From positions 1 to 56,033 of the forward strand of contig CALULQ010000025.1 of the NCBI GenBank assembly GCA_944321525.1: DNA of 56,033 bases, written 5' to 3'. The notes beneath the pieces are model-generated. The model made no database searches. It was not told where the DNA came from and was given only the letters and a program-made list of their open reading frames with translations. Position numbers and translations under genes: made by a program. Below, piece by piece: positions 1 to 8,910 of the stretch. Within the stretch, counting starts at the first letter, position 1; every line of letters begins with the position of its first letter. The stretch is from an uncultured Paraprevotella sp. (GTDB lineage Bacteria > Bacteroidota > Bacteroidia > Bacteroidales > Bacteroidaceae).

Positions 1-273
1 TACGACGAGCACCTGAATGCCGTCATGATTCAAAACGACGTCTTGAACACGGCGAAAATGGAAGGACTTGAAGAGGGGCGCGCGGAAGGGCATGCAAAGG
101 GCCTTGAAGAAGGACGTGCAGAAGGGCGTGCGGAAGGACGTGCGGAAGGACGAGAAGAAGGGCAACAGGAGGAACGAATAAAGAATGCCCGCAATTTGAA
201 AAAACTGGGAGTGTCACCCGATGTCATAGCCCAAGCCACGGGGCTCGGTTTGGAGGAGATTGCCCAACTTTAG
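1..273 (+). CDS. C-terminal end of a PD-(D/E)XK nuclease family (Rpn/transposase-like) protein, partial
   Basis: The reading frame is open from the first base and ends at a TAG at 271-273, so only the last 90 residues are present. The visible part is a highly charged helical stretch of repeated E-G-R-A units (about residues 28-56), then a short tail with PDVIAQATGLGLEEIAQL. This arrangement (EGR/A-rich linker followed by a small 'sxexIakxTgLsxeeI' tail) is typical of the C-terminus of Rpn/YhgA-like recombination-promoting nucleases, which are abundant in Bacteroidales. The nuclease core lies outside the window, so the family call rests on the tail alone. A long hairpin at 313-367 follows and separates it from the convergent hydrolase gene. 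Confidence 0.6.
   Translation, partial: YDEHLNAVMIQNDVLNTAKMEGLEEGRAEGHAKGLEEGRAEGRAEGRAEGREEGQQEERIKNARNLKKLGVSPDVIAQATGLGLEEIAQL
73..168 (+). repeat. In-gene 12-bp tandem repeat encoding E-G-R-A units
   Basis: Degenerate copies of a 12-bp unit (GAAGGACGTGCG and close variants) run through the end of the nuclease-like gene and encode repeated Glu-Gly-Arg-Ala. Copy number could change by slippage without breaking the frame because the unit is a multiple of three. Confidence 0.7.
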
Positions 274-312
274 TCCCCGCAACAACACACCGGACTTTGC
301 AAATGAAGCACC

Positions 313-367
313 AAAGACATAATGATGCGGGTGCATCACTCCGACGCACCCGCATCATTATGTCTTT
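313..367. terminator. Bidirectional hairpin terminator between convergent genes
   Basis: Perfect 22-bp inverted repeat: arms 313-334 and 346-367, loop of 11 nt. The arms end in AAAGAC/GTCTTT, giving T runs in both directions. It lies between the stop of the plus-strand nuclease-like gene (273) and the end of the minus-strand hydrolase (380). Confidence 0.85.
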
Positions 368-379
368 TCAAAGGAAAAT

Positions 380-2008
380 TCAATCCTTCACAATATAAAA
401 GCTGCGTTCCACAGGCTCGGCAGTCTGCACCTTGCCGGGCAGGCCATATTGCCAAGCCACGACCGTGACCTTCACGGGAAACTGGGCACGGGGTGGAATG
501 CGCGCCAGCCTCAACCGATGGCCACTCTCCACTTCGGCCGGACCTTCCTTCACGTAGTAGCGCACGGGCAACCCGCAATCCGACTCGGCCCGCAGTTCCA
601 CCACGTCCGTTCCGGCCACCACATCGTCTATGCCAGGAAAGAGCAGGCACTGCCTGCGGCCGTCCACGAGAGGATAGGGTATGCGGAGGGTGAATTCCTG
701 CACTGCGCCCTTGTGGTGTGCGTCACCATCGTAGCAAGCCACGAGGCACATCTCAGCCCTGCGGCGCACATTGTCGGTGCCCATACGGTAGAAATCCACC
801 ACAAAAGTCGTGTCGTCCACTTGGGCCACGGGACCACAAATGCGCGTGATGTAAGAGCGGCCCTCCACGCGAGGCTGCACCACCGTGCGGCGCAGGCTGT
901 CGGTGAACACAGGCTTCAGGCAAAACGTGATGCCGTCGGCCGCGGGGCGGAATTCCAAATTGGTCTTCACATGCTTCTCTCCGTCGTAAGTGGCCAAACG
1001 GCCGTCCTGCTCCACGCCCAGGAAGAGGCGCTCTTTCTCGCGCTCAAGGGCATAGCGGCGCTCCGTGGCCTCGGCCATTTCGCGGTCGAAATACCAGAAA
1101 GCATCGTGCGGGTCGCCTTTGTACTCTCCATACGGAGCAGCTTTCGCCCTGCGCTTCTGCCCGGGATGCCACCGCTCGGCCAGCCACCCATCCTCGGGCC
1201 GCACCTTCTTCAGCGTCACGGAACGGCCGTCGGCTCCGGCCATCTCCGGCAGACGGGCCTTCATGGCTTTCTTCAGAAACAGGGCGATGTATTCGGCCGT
1301 CGCATCCGACACGTCGAAATGCCCCCGCCCGGTGTCGCAAAGAAAAGAGATGCAACTGGCGGGATACATCATACGGAAAGCCAACGCAGGATTCACGCGC
1401 GCTTCCCACCACTCATACTCTCCCACGACCATCAGTCCGGGAATACCGTCGATGTTCCGAGTGCGCCCCCACTCCAGATTGTCGCGCCCGTATCCCGTCA
1501 GGTTCGTTCGGGGCGCATCGCCGTGGTACGACACCACGGCCAGTGTGCGCTCCGGATGCCAAGCAGCGAAGTTCCAAGGGAAAGTAGCCATGGCGGAATG
1601 CCCGAAAGGCACCACGGGTGCCTGCTCCAATTCATCATACCCGCTGACGCGGGCCAAGTCGGCCAGCATCTGCCAATAGGCTTCCGGGCTTCCGGAAGCA
1701 GTTTTCCACTCTTGGTCCCAACCGGGCGTGACCCACACCAGAGCGAGACCGGAGTCGCTGAGGGAACGCCTGAATGCCCGGTTCTCGAAGAGCGTCTCCT
1801 CGCACATGTTGTGATTGCCAATCATCACGGCCTTCACCTGTCGGCAATCGGGCGGAATCCACAAGAAGGCTCTGGGATGGCCTCCGGTCTCGTCCGACAC
1901 GACAGAGGGTATCTCCACCGACCATTGCCACTCGGCCGCGCATGCGGCAGCGCCGGCCAGCCAAACGCCCAACAGAAAAACCGCGATTCGTCTCATGTTC
2001 CTTCTCAT
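380..2008 (-). CDS. Secreted alpha/beta-hydrolase-fold protein (predicted esterase)
   Basis: The 542-residue product begins with a signal peptide (MRRNMRRIAVFLLGVWLAG, cleavage near AACA-AEW). The nucleophile elbow is visible as F-G-H-S-A-M-A with Ser138, followed by an alpha/beta hydrolase-like stretch (SYHGD, then DTGRGHFDVSD, a plausible catalytic His/Asp region). The C-terminal third has no motif I recognise and may be a beta-sandwich. I chose the ATG at 2008; the frame stays open to a TTG at 2041, which would overlap the GH2 stop, and an ATG at 1996 is also possible. It is the last gene of a three-gene operon, 29 nt after the GH2 gene, so a role in removing ester groups from the same glycan is likely but inferred. 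Confidence 0.7.
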   Translation of the reverse strand: MRRNMRRIAVFLLGVWLAGAAACAAEWQWSVEIPSVVSDETGGHPRAFLWIPPDCRQVKAVMIGNHNMCEETLFENRAFRRSLSDSGLALVWVTPGWDQEWKTASGSPEAYWQMLADLARVSGYDELEQAPVVPFGHSAMATFPWNFAAWHPERTLAVVSYHGDAPRTNLTGYGRDNLEWGRTRNIDGIPGLMVVGEYEWWEARVNPALAFRMMYPASCISFLCDTGRGHFDVSDATAEYIALFLKKAMKARLPEMAGADGRSVTLKKVRPEDGWLAERWHPGQKRRAKAAPYGEYKGDPHDAFWYFDREMAEATERRYALEREKERLFLGVEQDGRLATYDGEKHVKTNLEFRPAADGITFCLKPVFTDSLRRTVVQPRVEGRSYITRICGPVAQVDDTTFVVDFYRMGTDNVRRRAEMCLVACYDGDAHHKGAVQEFTLRIPYPLVDGRRQCLLFPGIDDVVAGTDVVELRAESDCGLPVRYYVKEGPAEVESGHRLRLARIPPRAQFPVKVTVVAWQYGLPGKVQTAEPVERSFYIVKD

Positions 2009-2037
2009 TATATTCCGTCTATTCCTAGCAAAATATC

Positions 2038-4638
2038 TCAATCGGTCACCCAGCCGCTGACTTCAATCTCCGAAATGGCAGCAGGCAGGTCGGGCTTGTT
2101 GTCGAGGAAACGGATGCGCACGAAACGGGCCTTGACCGGTGTGTCTCCTTCGGGGAAATCCACCAGCCGTATGCACCCCGTGCCTTTCTCTGAAGAACTG
2201 GAAGCCACCGGTTGCCATTGCTGACGATCCATCGAAACCTCCACCTCGTAGCGATAAGCCGCCTCACGGGGCAAAGTGAACCGTATGCTTTTCAATACCA
2301 ATCCCTTCTCGGTGTCGGAAATCCACCATGGCGAGGCATCGGACGACGCAGCCTGCCAATAGGTGTCGCCGTTGCCGTCAGCTCCTTGTCCGGGCGTGTG
2401 TGCGGCATCCTGGCTACTGGCAAACGTCGGATTGTTGCGCCCGAACACCTGCAGCGGACGTTCCGCATCGCGGACATAACGAACGTATGGACGGGCTTCC
2501 ACTACCGGAGTGCGGCCTTCCTTGTACTTGCGCTCTCCCGTGAACTGAATCTCGACACGCGCCGGAGCCAAACCTTCCGCAGAGGCCTCCACCACAGCCG
2601 TACCGGCATGGTAGGCCCTGAAGTCGATGGCCGCCTGGCCGTCGGCGATGAGAATGTCGCTGCCGGCACTAAAAGTGATGCTCCGCCCCGTGGGGAACTC
2701 TCCGGGCCCGGAGACGACGGTGAGGGTCACGTCTGGCGAATTGGAAAGGTCGCGCCCGGAAGCGTCTTTCACCTGTATGCGGAGTATCACGTCGTCCGTC
2801 CCGTCTGTGCGTATGCCCTCCGTCCGGTCCGCCGTGAGCGACAGTTTGGCCGGTTGGCCTTCCATCGGCCAAGCGGGAGGCGCAATGCCCATATATTCAT
2901 TCCGATACCAATACCACGAGCGTTTGGGCACACGGAAATAGTCCACGATGCCCATCTTGGCCATGACGCCGCCCGCGATGCTGCCGTGGTCGAAACCGCA
3001 CCAGATGGACTGCCCGCTACGCCAAGGGAATCCTTTGTAGCCGTCGTTCTTCTGCAGGTCGCCCCATCCCGGCGCATATTCTCCCGGACGGTCGGCCGTG
3101 ACGCAACCATATTCGGATACCAGCGAAGGCCATCCCGGGTTCTGGAAGTCGGGAATCACGCCACCGTCGCCGTTGTAGCCCGCAATATCGGCCAGGCTGT
3201 CGATGCGTCCCTCGCCCAACGGACGTTGCGCCCCGCCGATGGCTGCCGGTCGAGTAGGATCGAGTTGGTGCGACAAGGCGGCACACTCCCTCAACAGCGC
3301 GCGCATCCCGTCCATAGCTTCCGGAGCCGTGAAGAAGGGTTCGTTGCACATGCTCCAGGCTATGATGGACGGATGGTTGCGATGGATGCGAATCATCTCG
3401 GTCAGTTGCGCCTTCACGTCGCGGCAGAACTCCTCGCAGTCTTCCTCCCTGACGGGATAAGCGCTGGCATTCCAATAGCCGTCTTTGTTGAAACCGCCGA
3501 TGCCCCAGAAGGCGTTCTCGGACCAGAAAAGCAATCCCTCGCGGTCGCAAGCATCGACAAAGGCCGGCGCATGGGGGTAGTGCGAACCGCGGATGAAATT
3601 GAAACCGATGTCCTTCATCATGCGCACGTCGCGCCGCATCCCGCTCTCCGTCACGGCATCGCCCCATCCGGCATGGTCCTGATGCACATTGGCGCCCCGG
3701 AAATAGAGGTGTTTCCCGTTGAGGAAGAAGCCACGGTCGGCCGTCCATTCCGTCCAGCGGAAACCAAAGGTCGTCTCGGTGCGGTCCAATGTGCGCCCGC
3801 CACGAGAGAGCGTAGAGACTACCGTATATAAATAAGGAGTATCAGGACTCCAGCAGACGGGACGATTCACCGACGTGGTCGTCATGACCACTTGCCGTGT
3901 GGCTCCGTCCTGCATCTCGAAATCCTCCATGGCTGTGGCTACCGTGCGCCCGTCGGCATCCACCACGTCGGCCTGCAGGCGGAAAGTGCCGTCCTCGCCC
4001 GTAGCATTGCACACATCGGTGGCTACCCGCACGACGGAAGACTGTCCGTCATGCTGCGCCAAATCGGGCGTGGTGACGAAGGTACCGTACCAGTCAATAT
4101 AAGCAGGTTCTTTCACGACCAGACGCACGTTGCGGTAAATGCCTCCGCTGAACACATGTTCCCCGGCACGCGGCGCGCGGTCGGGGCGCCACAAGTTGTT
4201 CACCCGAACGGCTATCACATTGCGGCCCTTCTTTGCCCACGGAGTAATGTCGATGGAGAATCCGGTGTATCCTCCATCGTGCCGCCCGGCCGGTTTACCA
4301 TTCACAAACACTTCGGCTTCGCGGAACACGCCGTCGAACTCCAAGAAGAGTTTCTTCTTCAACAACCGTTTGGGCAAATCCAACTCCTGCCTGTACCATC
4401 CGTAGCCAACATAGAAATCCTTGCTCATGAAATAAGGAATGCTGAACGAATGGGGCACACCGACGGTTTCCCATGCGGCATCGTCGAAGGCGCTCTGCTC
4501 CGCACCGGAGAAATCTCCCGGGGCATACTTCCACGGATAATTCAAGTTCCAAACTTCCCGTGGCTCATCTCCTCCCCATACGGCGAGCGCGCAAACCCAC
4601 AGCCATACGGCGCACGCCCATCTCGAAACATGTCTCAT
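2038..4638 (-). CDS. Glycoside hydrolase family 2 protein with C-terminal F5/8-type (discoidin-like) domain
   Basis: This 866-residue secreted enzyme has a signal peptide (about 1-22), a jelly-roll sugar-binding domain (FVNGKPAGRHDGGYTGF, ITPW, near residues 40-180), an Ig-like domain, and a TIM barrel. The GH2 acid/base is Glu433 in W-S-M-C-N-E-P and the nucleophile is Glu509 in V-S-E-Y-G. The C-terminus (about 730-866) resembles an F5/8 type C carbohydrate-binding domain (GNGDTYWQA, then KARFVRIRFLDN). The family covers beta-galactosidases, beta-glucuronidases and related exo-enzymes; the substrate cannot be read from sequence. It sits 17 nt downstream of the propeller enzyme and 29 nt upstream of the hydrolase, so the three probably act on one periplasmic oligosaccharide. 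Confidence 0.9.
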   Translation of the reverse strand: MRHVSRWACAVWLWVCALAVWGGDEPREVWNLNYPWKYAPGDFSGAEQSAFDDAAWETVGVPHSFSIPYFMSKDFYVGYGWYRQELDLPKRLLKKKLFLEFDGVFREAEVFVNGKPAGRHDGGYTGFSIDITPWAKKGRNVIAVRVNNLWRPDRAPRAGEHVFSGGIYRNVRLVVKEPAYIDWYGTFVTTPDLAQHDGQSSVVRVATDVCNATGEDGTFRLQADVVDADGRTVATAMEDFEMQDGATRQVVMTTTSVNRPVCWSPDTPYLYTVVSTLSRGGRTLDRTETTFGFRWTEWTADRGFFLNGKHLYFRGANVHQDHAGWGDAVTESGMRRDVRMMKDIGFNFIRGSHYPHAPAFVDACDREGLLFWSENAFWGIGGFNKDGYWNASAYPVREEDCEEFCRDVKAQLTEMIRIHRNHPSIIAWSMCNEPFFTAPEAMDGMRALLRECAALSHQLDPTRPAAIGGAQRPLGEGRIDSLADIAGYNGDGGVIPDFQNPGWPSLVSEYGCVTADRPGEYAPGWGDLQKNDGYKGFPWRSGQSIWCGFDHGSIAGGVMAKMGIVDYFRVPKRSWYWYRNEYMGIAPPAWPMEGQPAKLSLTADRTEGIRTDGTDDVILRIQVKDASGRDLSNSPDVTLTVVSGPGEFPTGRSITFSAGSDILIADGQAAIDFRAYHAGTAVVEASAEGLAPARVEIQFTGERKYKEGRTPVVEARPYVRYVRDAERPLQVFGRNNPTFASSQDAAHTPGQGADGNGDTYWQAASSDASPWWISDTEKGLVLKSIRFTLPREAAYRYEVEVSMDRQQWQPVASSSSEKGTGCIRLVDFPEGDTPVKARFVRIRFLDNKPDLPAAISEIEVSGWVTD

Positions 4639-4655
4639 TTCTAAAGATTTTCAGA

Positions 4656-6278
4656 TTAATAATTCAAGGTTTCCCGGTTCACTTCCTTCCCGTCCACGAC
4701 GAAAGACACCGTCAGTCGGGAGAGTTCCTTGCCCGTGGGCGCAAACTTCGTCTTCATCCTCAGGTCTTGCGTGCCATAGGGAAGCAACTCCACGGTCTCG
4801 CCTTCCGCAAGCGTGCGCCCGCCAGCCTCCACCACGACTTTCGCCGGTTGGGAAGCCGAGAGCCCATAGTTCTTCACCTCCAGCCTCAACGCGCCGCCGG
4901 CCTTGTCGTACATGGGATAGGCGGCAGAAAGCACGGCCGGACGGTAGTTGACATAGGGCAAAGAAGCATAACCATACAAGAGGTTGCCTTTCTTGTCACG
5001 CCCTAACAACTTGGGCGCGAACTCGTCGGGCTTCATGCCGTTGCCCTTCCCGTCGAAAACGACGATGAGGTCCTTGCCCTCCTTGCGCGACCGGATGGCC
5101 TTGCATCCCCGACCGAAATTCACTTCCGTATAGTCGCCGAAACGGAGTGACTTCACGTCGACCTCCTTCTGCGGGTTGAAGCCTTCCTCGGCACGTATCC
5201 TGACCTCAATGGTCTTCGTGTCCGCAGTGATGAGTTCCTTGTTCAGCACTTCCAGCAACAAACCTTTGTTCAAGGGCATGCAGATGTTCTTCGAACTATG
5301 ATTGTCGTTGGGCTTGTCTTCCCACTTGATGGTGTCGATGACGGCAAAGTTGACCTGCTCGGCGCGCCCCAGACTGTCTTGGAACACCTTCAAGCGTTCG
5401 TACTTGAACCAATGCTCCACATGTCCGTCGGGATGCACCGACACGCCGGGCACGTAGGCCTCACCTTGTTCCACCACCCAGTGCACACCGTCGAGCGAAC
5501 GCTCATAGTGGGCGATGCGCCCCAGCCAGTCGTTGACAATCAGATGATATTGCATGTGGTCGCGCCAAACGACGGGGTCTTCGAACTCACCGTCGACGGG
5601 CGGATAAACGCTCTTGTCCGTCAGCTGCTCGTAAGGCCTGAGCCCGTCGCGGCTCACCCACACGCCTCCCCCGCGGCACACCATCAGGTAGGAGCCATCC
5701 TCTCTGCGGGCGAAGGTCAGGTTCGACAAGCCTTCGATGATATTCCGGTTACGCGGCATGAAGGTGAACTTCCCGTAATGCCACGGGCCATTGACCGACG
5801 GTGCTATGTAATAACCATCGATGACGTACACCACCACGCGCCCGTCCGCCAGGCGGAAAGCTTCGGGATTGTGCCCCTGCCCTATCGTGTCCTGCACGGC
5901 ATACGGCCCTTCGGGGCTATCGCTCACGGCATGGAACACGGTGGAGTTCCGCCAGAACATGTGGCCCTCCGGTGAATTCTCCGGCCATCCGCACACGAAA
6001 AGGTGGTATTTGCCGTCCTGTTCCTTCAGGATATTCCCACCCCAATAAGACGTATTGGGCGATTCTATCCCATTATCCACATAGCGCGGCCGCACGCTGT
6101 CCGCCCCCCACACGTCTGCCGACAAGACTTTGCCTTTCATCGGCTGGATGCGGTCCATGAAGCGTGCGCCTTCCACCAAATTTTCCCACTCCGCGGGTCG
6201 TTCCCGTTCCGTCACTTGTGCCACTGCCGGCAAGCTGCAAGCTCCCGCCAAGAGGGCACACAATACATGATTTTTCAT
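4656..6278 (-). CDS. Secreted five-bladed beta-propeller glycosidase-like protein (GH43/GH117-type fold)
   Basis: The 540-residue product has a clear signal peptide (MKNHVLCALLAGACSLPAVA-Q). Repeated blade-like strands follow: NTSYWGGNILKEQDGKYHLF, HAVSDSPEGPY, GHNPEAFRLADGR, RNIIEGLSNLTF, EFEDPVVWRDHMQYHLI. This pattern of acidic residues at blade starts resembles GH43/GH117-like propellers, but I cannot assign the catalytic triad or subfamily. The last 90 residues look like a beta-sandwich. It is the first gene of the operon, with a good promoter just upstream at 6323-6354. The long unbroken frame and operon context make the gene certain; the activity is not. Confidence 0.7.
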   Translation of the reverse strand: MKNHVLCALLAGACSLPAVAQVTERERPAEWENLVEGARFMDRIQPMKGKVLSADVWGADSVRPRYVDNGIESPNTSYWGGNILKEQDGKYHLFVCGWPENSPEGHMFWRNSTVFHAVSDSPEGPYAVQDTIGQGHNPEAFRLADGRVVVYVIDGYYIAPSVNGPWHYGKFTFMPRNRNIIEGLSNLTFARREDGSYLMVCRGGGVWVSRDGLRPYEQLTDKSVYPPVDGEFEDPVVWRDHMQYHLIVNDWLGRIAHYERSLDGVHWVVEQGEAYVPGVSVHPDGHVEHWFKYERLKVFQDSLGRAEQVNFAVIDTIKWEDKPNDNHSSKNICMPLNKGLLLEVLNKELITADTKTIEVRIRAEEGFNPQKEVDVKSLRFGDYTEVNFGRGCKAIRSRKEGKDLIVVFDGKGNGMKPDEFAPKLLGRDKKGNLLYGYASLPYVNYRPAVLSAAYPMYDKAGGALRLEVKNYGLSASQPAKVVVEAGGRTLAEGETVELLPYGTQDLRMKTKFAPTGKELSRLTVSFVVDGKEVNRETLNY

Positions 6279-6322
6279 CGTTGCTTTGCTCTTTTCTGTT
6301 TAATATGAAACACTATGGGCTA

Positions 6323-6354
6323 CAAAGATAAGAAAAATGACAATACAGAAACAA
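6323..6354 (-). promoter_or_regulatory. Bacteroidota-type promoter for the hydrolase operon
   Basis: On the minus strand a -7 box TATCTTTG (complement of 6323-6330) is preceded by a -33-type TTG (complement of 6352-6354) with 21 nt between. The box lies 44 nt upstream of the ATG at 6278. Confidence 0.65.
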
Positions 6355-6593
6355 CCTTTTCACCTTAAAAGAAACATACCTAAAAACACATTAACCTAAT
6401 TTCAGTGTCTACAAACTGCTTTCATTATATTATACGCAGGGTGAGCCACAACTACTTAACCGCGAGATGCCATTTAACTCTTTTTTATGGTTCATGCACC
6501 CGTCCAAGGCGCTTTTCCGGCTGCCCTTCAGACGCCCAACAGGGCGATATTATCCTATTTTACGGCGAAACAATCCTATCCTGCGTGTAAACA
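6355..6593. other. Intergenic stretch with no recognised feature
   Basis: AT-richer spacer between the hydrolase operon promoter and the terminator of the nitrogen operon. Short open frames here have no recognisable start context or family, and I see no repeat, tRNA or riboswitch motif. Confidence 0.5.
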
Positions 6594-6625
6594 AGGTCCG
6601 GAATGCCTCACGGCATCCCGGACCT
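6594..6625 (-). terminator. Hairpin terminator of the nitrogen operon
   Basis: Arms 6594-6607 and 6612-6625 pair over 14 bp with one G-T position and a 4-nt loop. On the minus strand the hairpin is followed by TTGTTT. It lies 38 nt beyond the glutamine synthetase stop. Confidence 0.7.
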
Positions 6626-6663
6626 CACCGCTTAAATAACCAACAAAAAGAGAACGCTGTCGA

Positions 6664-8853
6664 TTAACGTATGAACAGCAATTCACGATACTTAGGCAAT
6701 GTCCACATCGTGTCGTCCACGATCAGCTCCAGCTTGTCGATATGGTAGCGGATTTCCTCCAGCATCGGGGCGATGGTGTCGTGGTAGGCCACGGCCTTGG
6801 CCCGCTCGCCCTCGATTTTGTTGGCCACCTTGCGGGCGCTGACCATGGCGTCCACATGCTCCTTGATGAAAGCCGTGCGCTCGGCGATTTCGCGGATGAT
6901 GGCGAGATTTTCGGCAGAGAGGCGCGCCGCCTCTTCCTCGCTGAAAAGTCCTTTCATCTTATACACGTTGTCGATGAGCTTGCTCTGGTACTCGATGGCC
7001 ACCGGCACGATGTGGTTCATGGCCAAGTCGCCGAGCACGCGGGCTTCTATCTGTATCTTCTTGGTGTAGGTCTCCCACTTCACCTCGTTGCGCGCTTCCA
7101 GTTCCACCTGGGTCATCACCCCCGTCTTCTCGAACATGGCGATGCTCTCCGGTTTGAGGTAGTTGTCGAAAATCACGGGGCAACTCGTCTCGCAATCCAA
7201 GCCGCGACGGGCAGCCTCAGCCTTCCATTCGTCGCTGTAACCGTTCCCGTCGAAACGGATGGGCTTGCAGACCTTTATATACTTCCTGACGACCTGCACC
7301 AAGGCGGCCTCTTTGGCTTCCCCTGCAGCCATCAGGGCGTCCACCTCGGCCTTGAACTCCGTCAACTGCTCGGCCAGCGCGGCGTTCAGCGCTATCATGG
7401 CACTGGCGCAGTTGGCTTCGGAGCCCACGGCCCGGAACTCGAACCGGTTGCCCGTGAAGGCGAAGGGCGACGTGCGGTTACGGTCGGTGTTGTCGATGAG
7501 CAGTTCCGGAATCTGCGGGATATCCAGTTTCATGCCATGCTTTCCACCCAAGGACACCAAGTCTTCTTCCGGACTGACCTCCAGATGGTCGAGCACGCGG
7601 CTCAGCTGGTCGCCGAGGAAAGAAGAGATGATGGCGGGAGGCGCCTCGTTGGCGCCCAGCCGGTGGGCATTGGTGGCGCTCATGATGGAGGCTTTCAGCA
7701 ATCCGTTGTGGCGGTAGACGGCCATCAGCGTGTTCACTACAAACGTGATGAAGCGCAGGTTCTCTTCCGCCGTCTTGCCCGGCGCCATCAGCAGCACGCC
7801 GTTGTCCGTGCCGAGCGACCAGTTGTTGTGCTTGCCCGAACCGTTCACGCCTTTGAAAGGCTTCTCATGGAGCAGCACGCGGAAACCGTGGGTGCGCGCC
7901 ACCTTGCGCATCAGCGACATGAGCAGCATGTTGTGGTCCACCGCCAGGTTGCACTCCTCGAAAATGGGAGCCAACTCAAACTGGTTGGGGGCCACCTCGT
8001 TGTGGCGCGTCTTCACGGGAATGCCCAGCTCCAAGGCCTGGATTTCCAGGTCCTTCATGAAAGCGGCCACGCGGGTGGGGATGGCCCCGAAATAGTGGTC
8101 TTCCAACTGCTGGTTCTTCGACGCTTCGTGCCCCATCAGCGTGCGGCCGGTGAGCAACAGGTCGGGCCGGGCGGCATAAAGCCCTTCGTCCACCAGGAAA
8201 TATTCCTGCTCCCAGCCCAGGTAGGCATACACCCTCTTCACCTCGGGGTCGAAGTAGTGGCACACCTCCGTGGCGGCCTTGTCCACGGCGCTGAGGGCCT
8301 TGAGCAAAGGTGCCTTGTAGTCGAGCGACTCGCCGGTATAGGCAATGAACACCGTGGGGATGCACAGCGTGTCGTCCACCACGAACACGGGCGACGAGGG
8401 GTCCCAGGCACTGTAGCCCCGCGCCTCGAAGGTGTTGCGGATGCCGCCGTTGGGGAAGGAAGAGGCATCCGGTTCCTGCTGCACGAGCAGCTTGCCCGAA
8501 AACTCTTCCAGCATGCCGCCCTTGCCGTCATGCTCCACGAAGGCGTCGTGCTTCTCGGCCGTCCCCTCCGTCAGGGGCTGGAACCAGTGGGTGTAGTGTG
8601 TCCCCCCCAGTTCCATGGCCCAGCGCTTCATGCCCGCGGCCACCTCGTCGGCAATGCTGCGGTCCAAGGCTGCCCCGTTGTCCATTGCGTCAACGAGCTT
8701 GTCATACACCTTCTTGGGAAGATACTTGAACATCTTTTCCTTGTTGAAAACATACTTCCCGAAATACTCGCTCGGGCGTTCGGAAGGCACGTTCACTTCC
8801 TTTGCTTTAGCGTGGAATGCCTGTTCCACTACTCTGAATCTCAAGTCTGACAT
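6664..8853 (-). CDS. glnN: Type III glutamine synthetase (GSIII)
   Basis: This 729-residue enzyme makes glutamine from glutamate, ammonia and ATP in the cytoplasm. Length and sequence match GSIII, the long form common in Bacteroidales, rather than the roughly 450-residue GSI. Visible family signatures are the N-terminal FGKYVFNKEKM region, GGTHYTHWFQPLTEGTAEKHDAF, the active-site W-E-Q-E-Y-F, HNEVAPNQFELAP, and the nucleotide-binding NGSGKHNNWSLGT. It is the last gene of an operon with an outer-membrane barrel, PII and AmtB, 57 nt after amtB, so ammonia uptake, sensing and assimilation are transcribed together. Nothing is truncated or missing. Confidence 0.97.
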   Translation of the reverse strand: MSDLRFRVVEQAFHAKAKEVNVPSERPSEYFGKYVFNKEKMFKYLPKKVYDKLVDAMDNGAALDRSIADEVAAGMKRWAMELGGTHYTHWFQPLTEGTAEKHDAFVEHDGKGGMLEEFSGKLLVQQEPDASSFPNGGIRNTFEARGYSAWDPSSPVFVVDDTLCIPTVFIAYTGESLDYKAPLLKALSAVDKAATEVCHYFDPEVKRVYAYLGWEQEYFLVDEGLYAARPDLLLTGRTLMGHEASKNQQLEDHYFGAIPTRVAAFMKDLEIQALELGIPVKTRHNEVAPNQFELAPIFEECNLAVDHNMLLMSLMRKVARTHGFRVLLHEKPFKGVNGSGKHNNWSLGTDNGVLLMAPGKTAEENLRFITFVVNTLMAVYRHNGLLKASIMSATNAHRLGANEAPPAIISSFLGDQLSRVLDHLEVSPEEDLVSLGGKHGMKLDIPQIPELLIDNTDRNRTSPFAFTGNRFEFRAVGSEANCASAMIALNAALAEQLTEFKAEVDALMAAGEAKEAALVQVVRKYIKVCKPIRFDGNGYSDEWKAEAARRGLDCETSCPVIFDNYLKPESIAMFEKTGVMTQVELEARNEVKWETYTKKIQIEARVLGDLAMNHIVPVAIEYQSKLIDNVYKMKGLFSEEEAARLSAENLAIIREIAERTAFIKEHVDAMVSARKVANKIEGERAKAVAYHDTIAPMLEEIRYHIDKLELIVDDTMWTLPKYRELLFIR

Positions 8854-8910
8854 AATTTTACCTAAGTATATTTGATTGTTATTAAACTATTCCACTTTCA
8901 TGCCCTCTTG

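Noticed and set aside
449..2224. Long plus-strand open frame (591 codons) opposite the alpha/beta hydrolase
   Set aside because: Antisense shadow of a GC-rich gene; His/Arg/Gly-rich translation with no domain, while the minus frame has a signal peptide and Ser motif.
6742..8850. 702-codon plus-strand open frame opposite the glutamine synthetase
   Set aside because: Exact antisense of a conserved enzyme; no recognisable protein.
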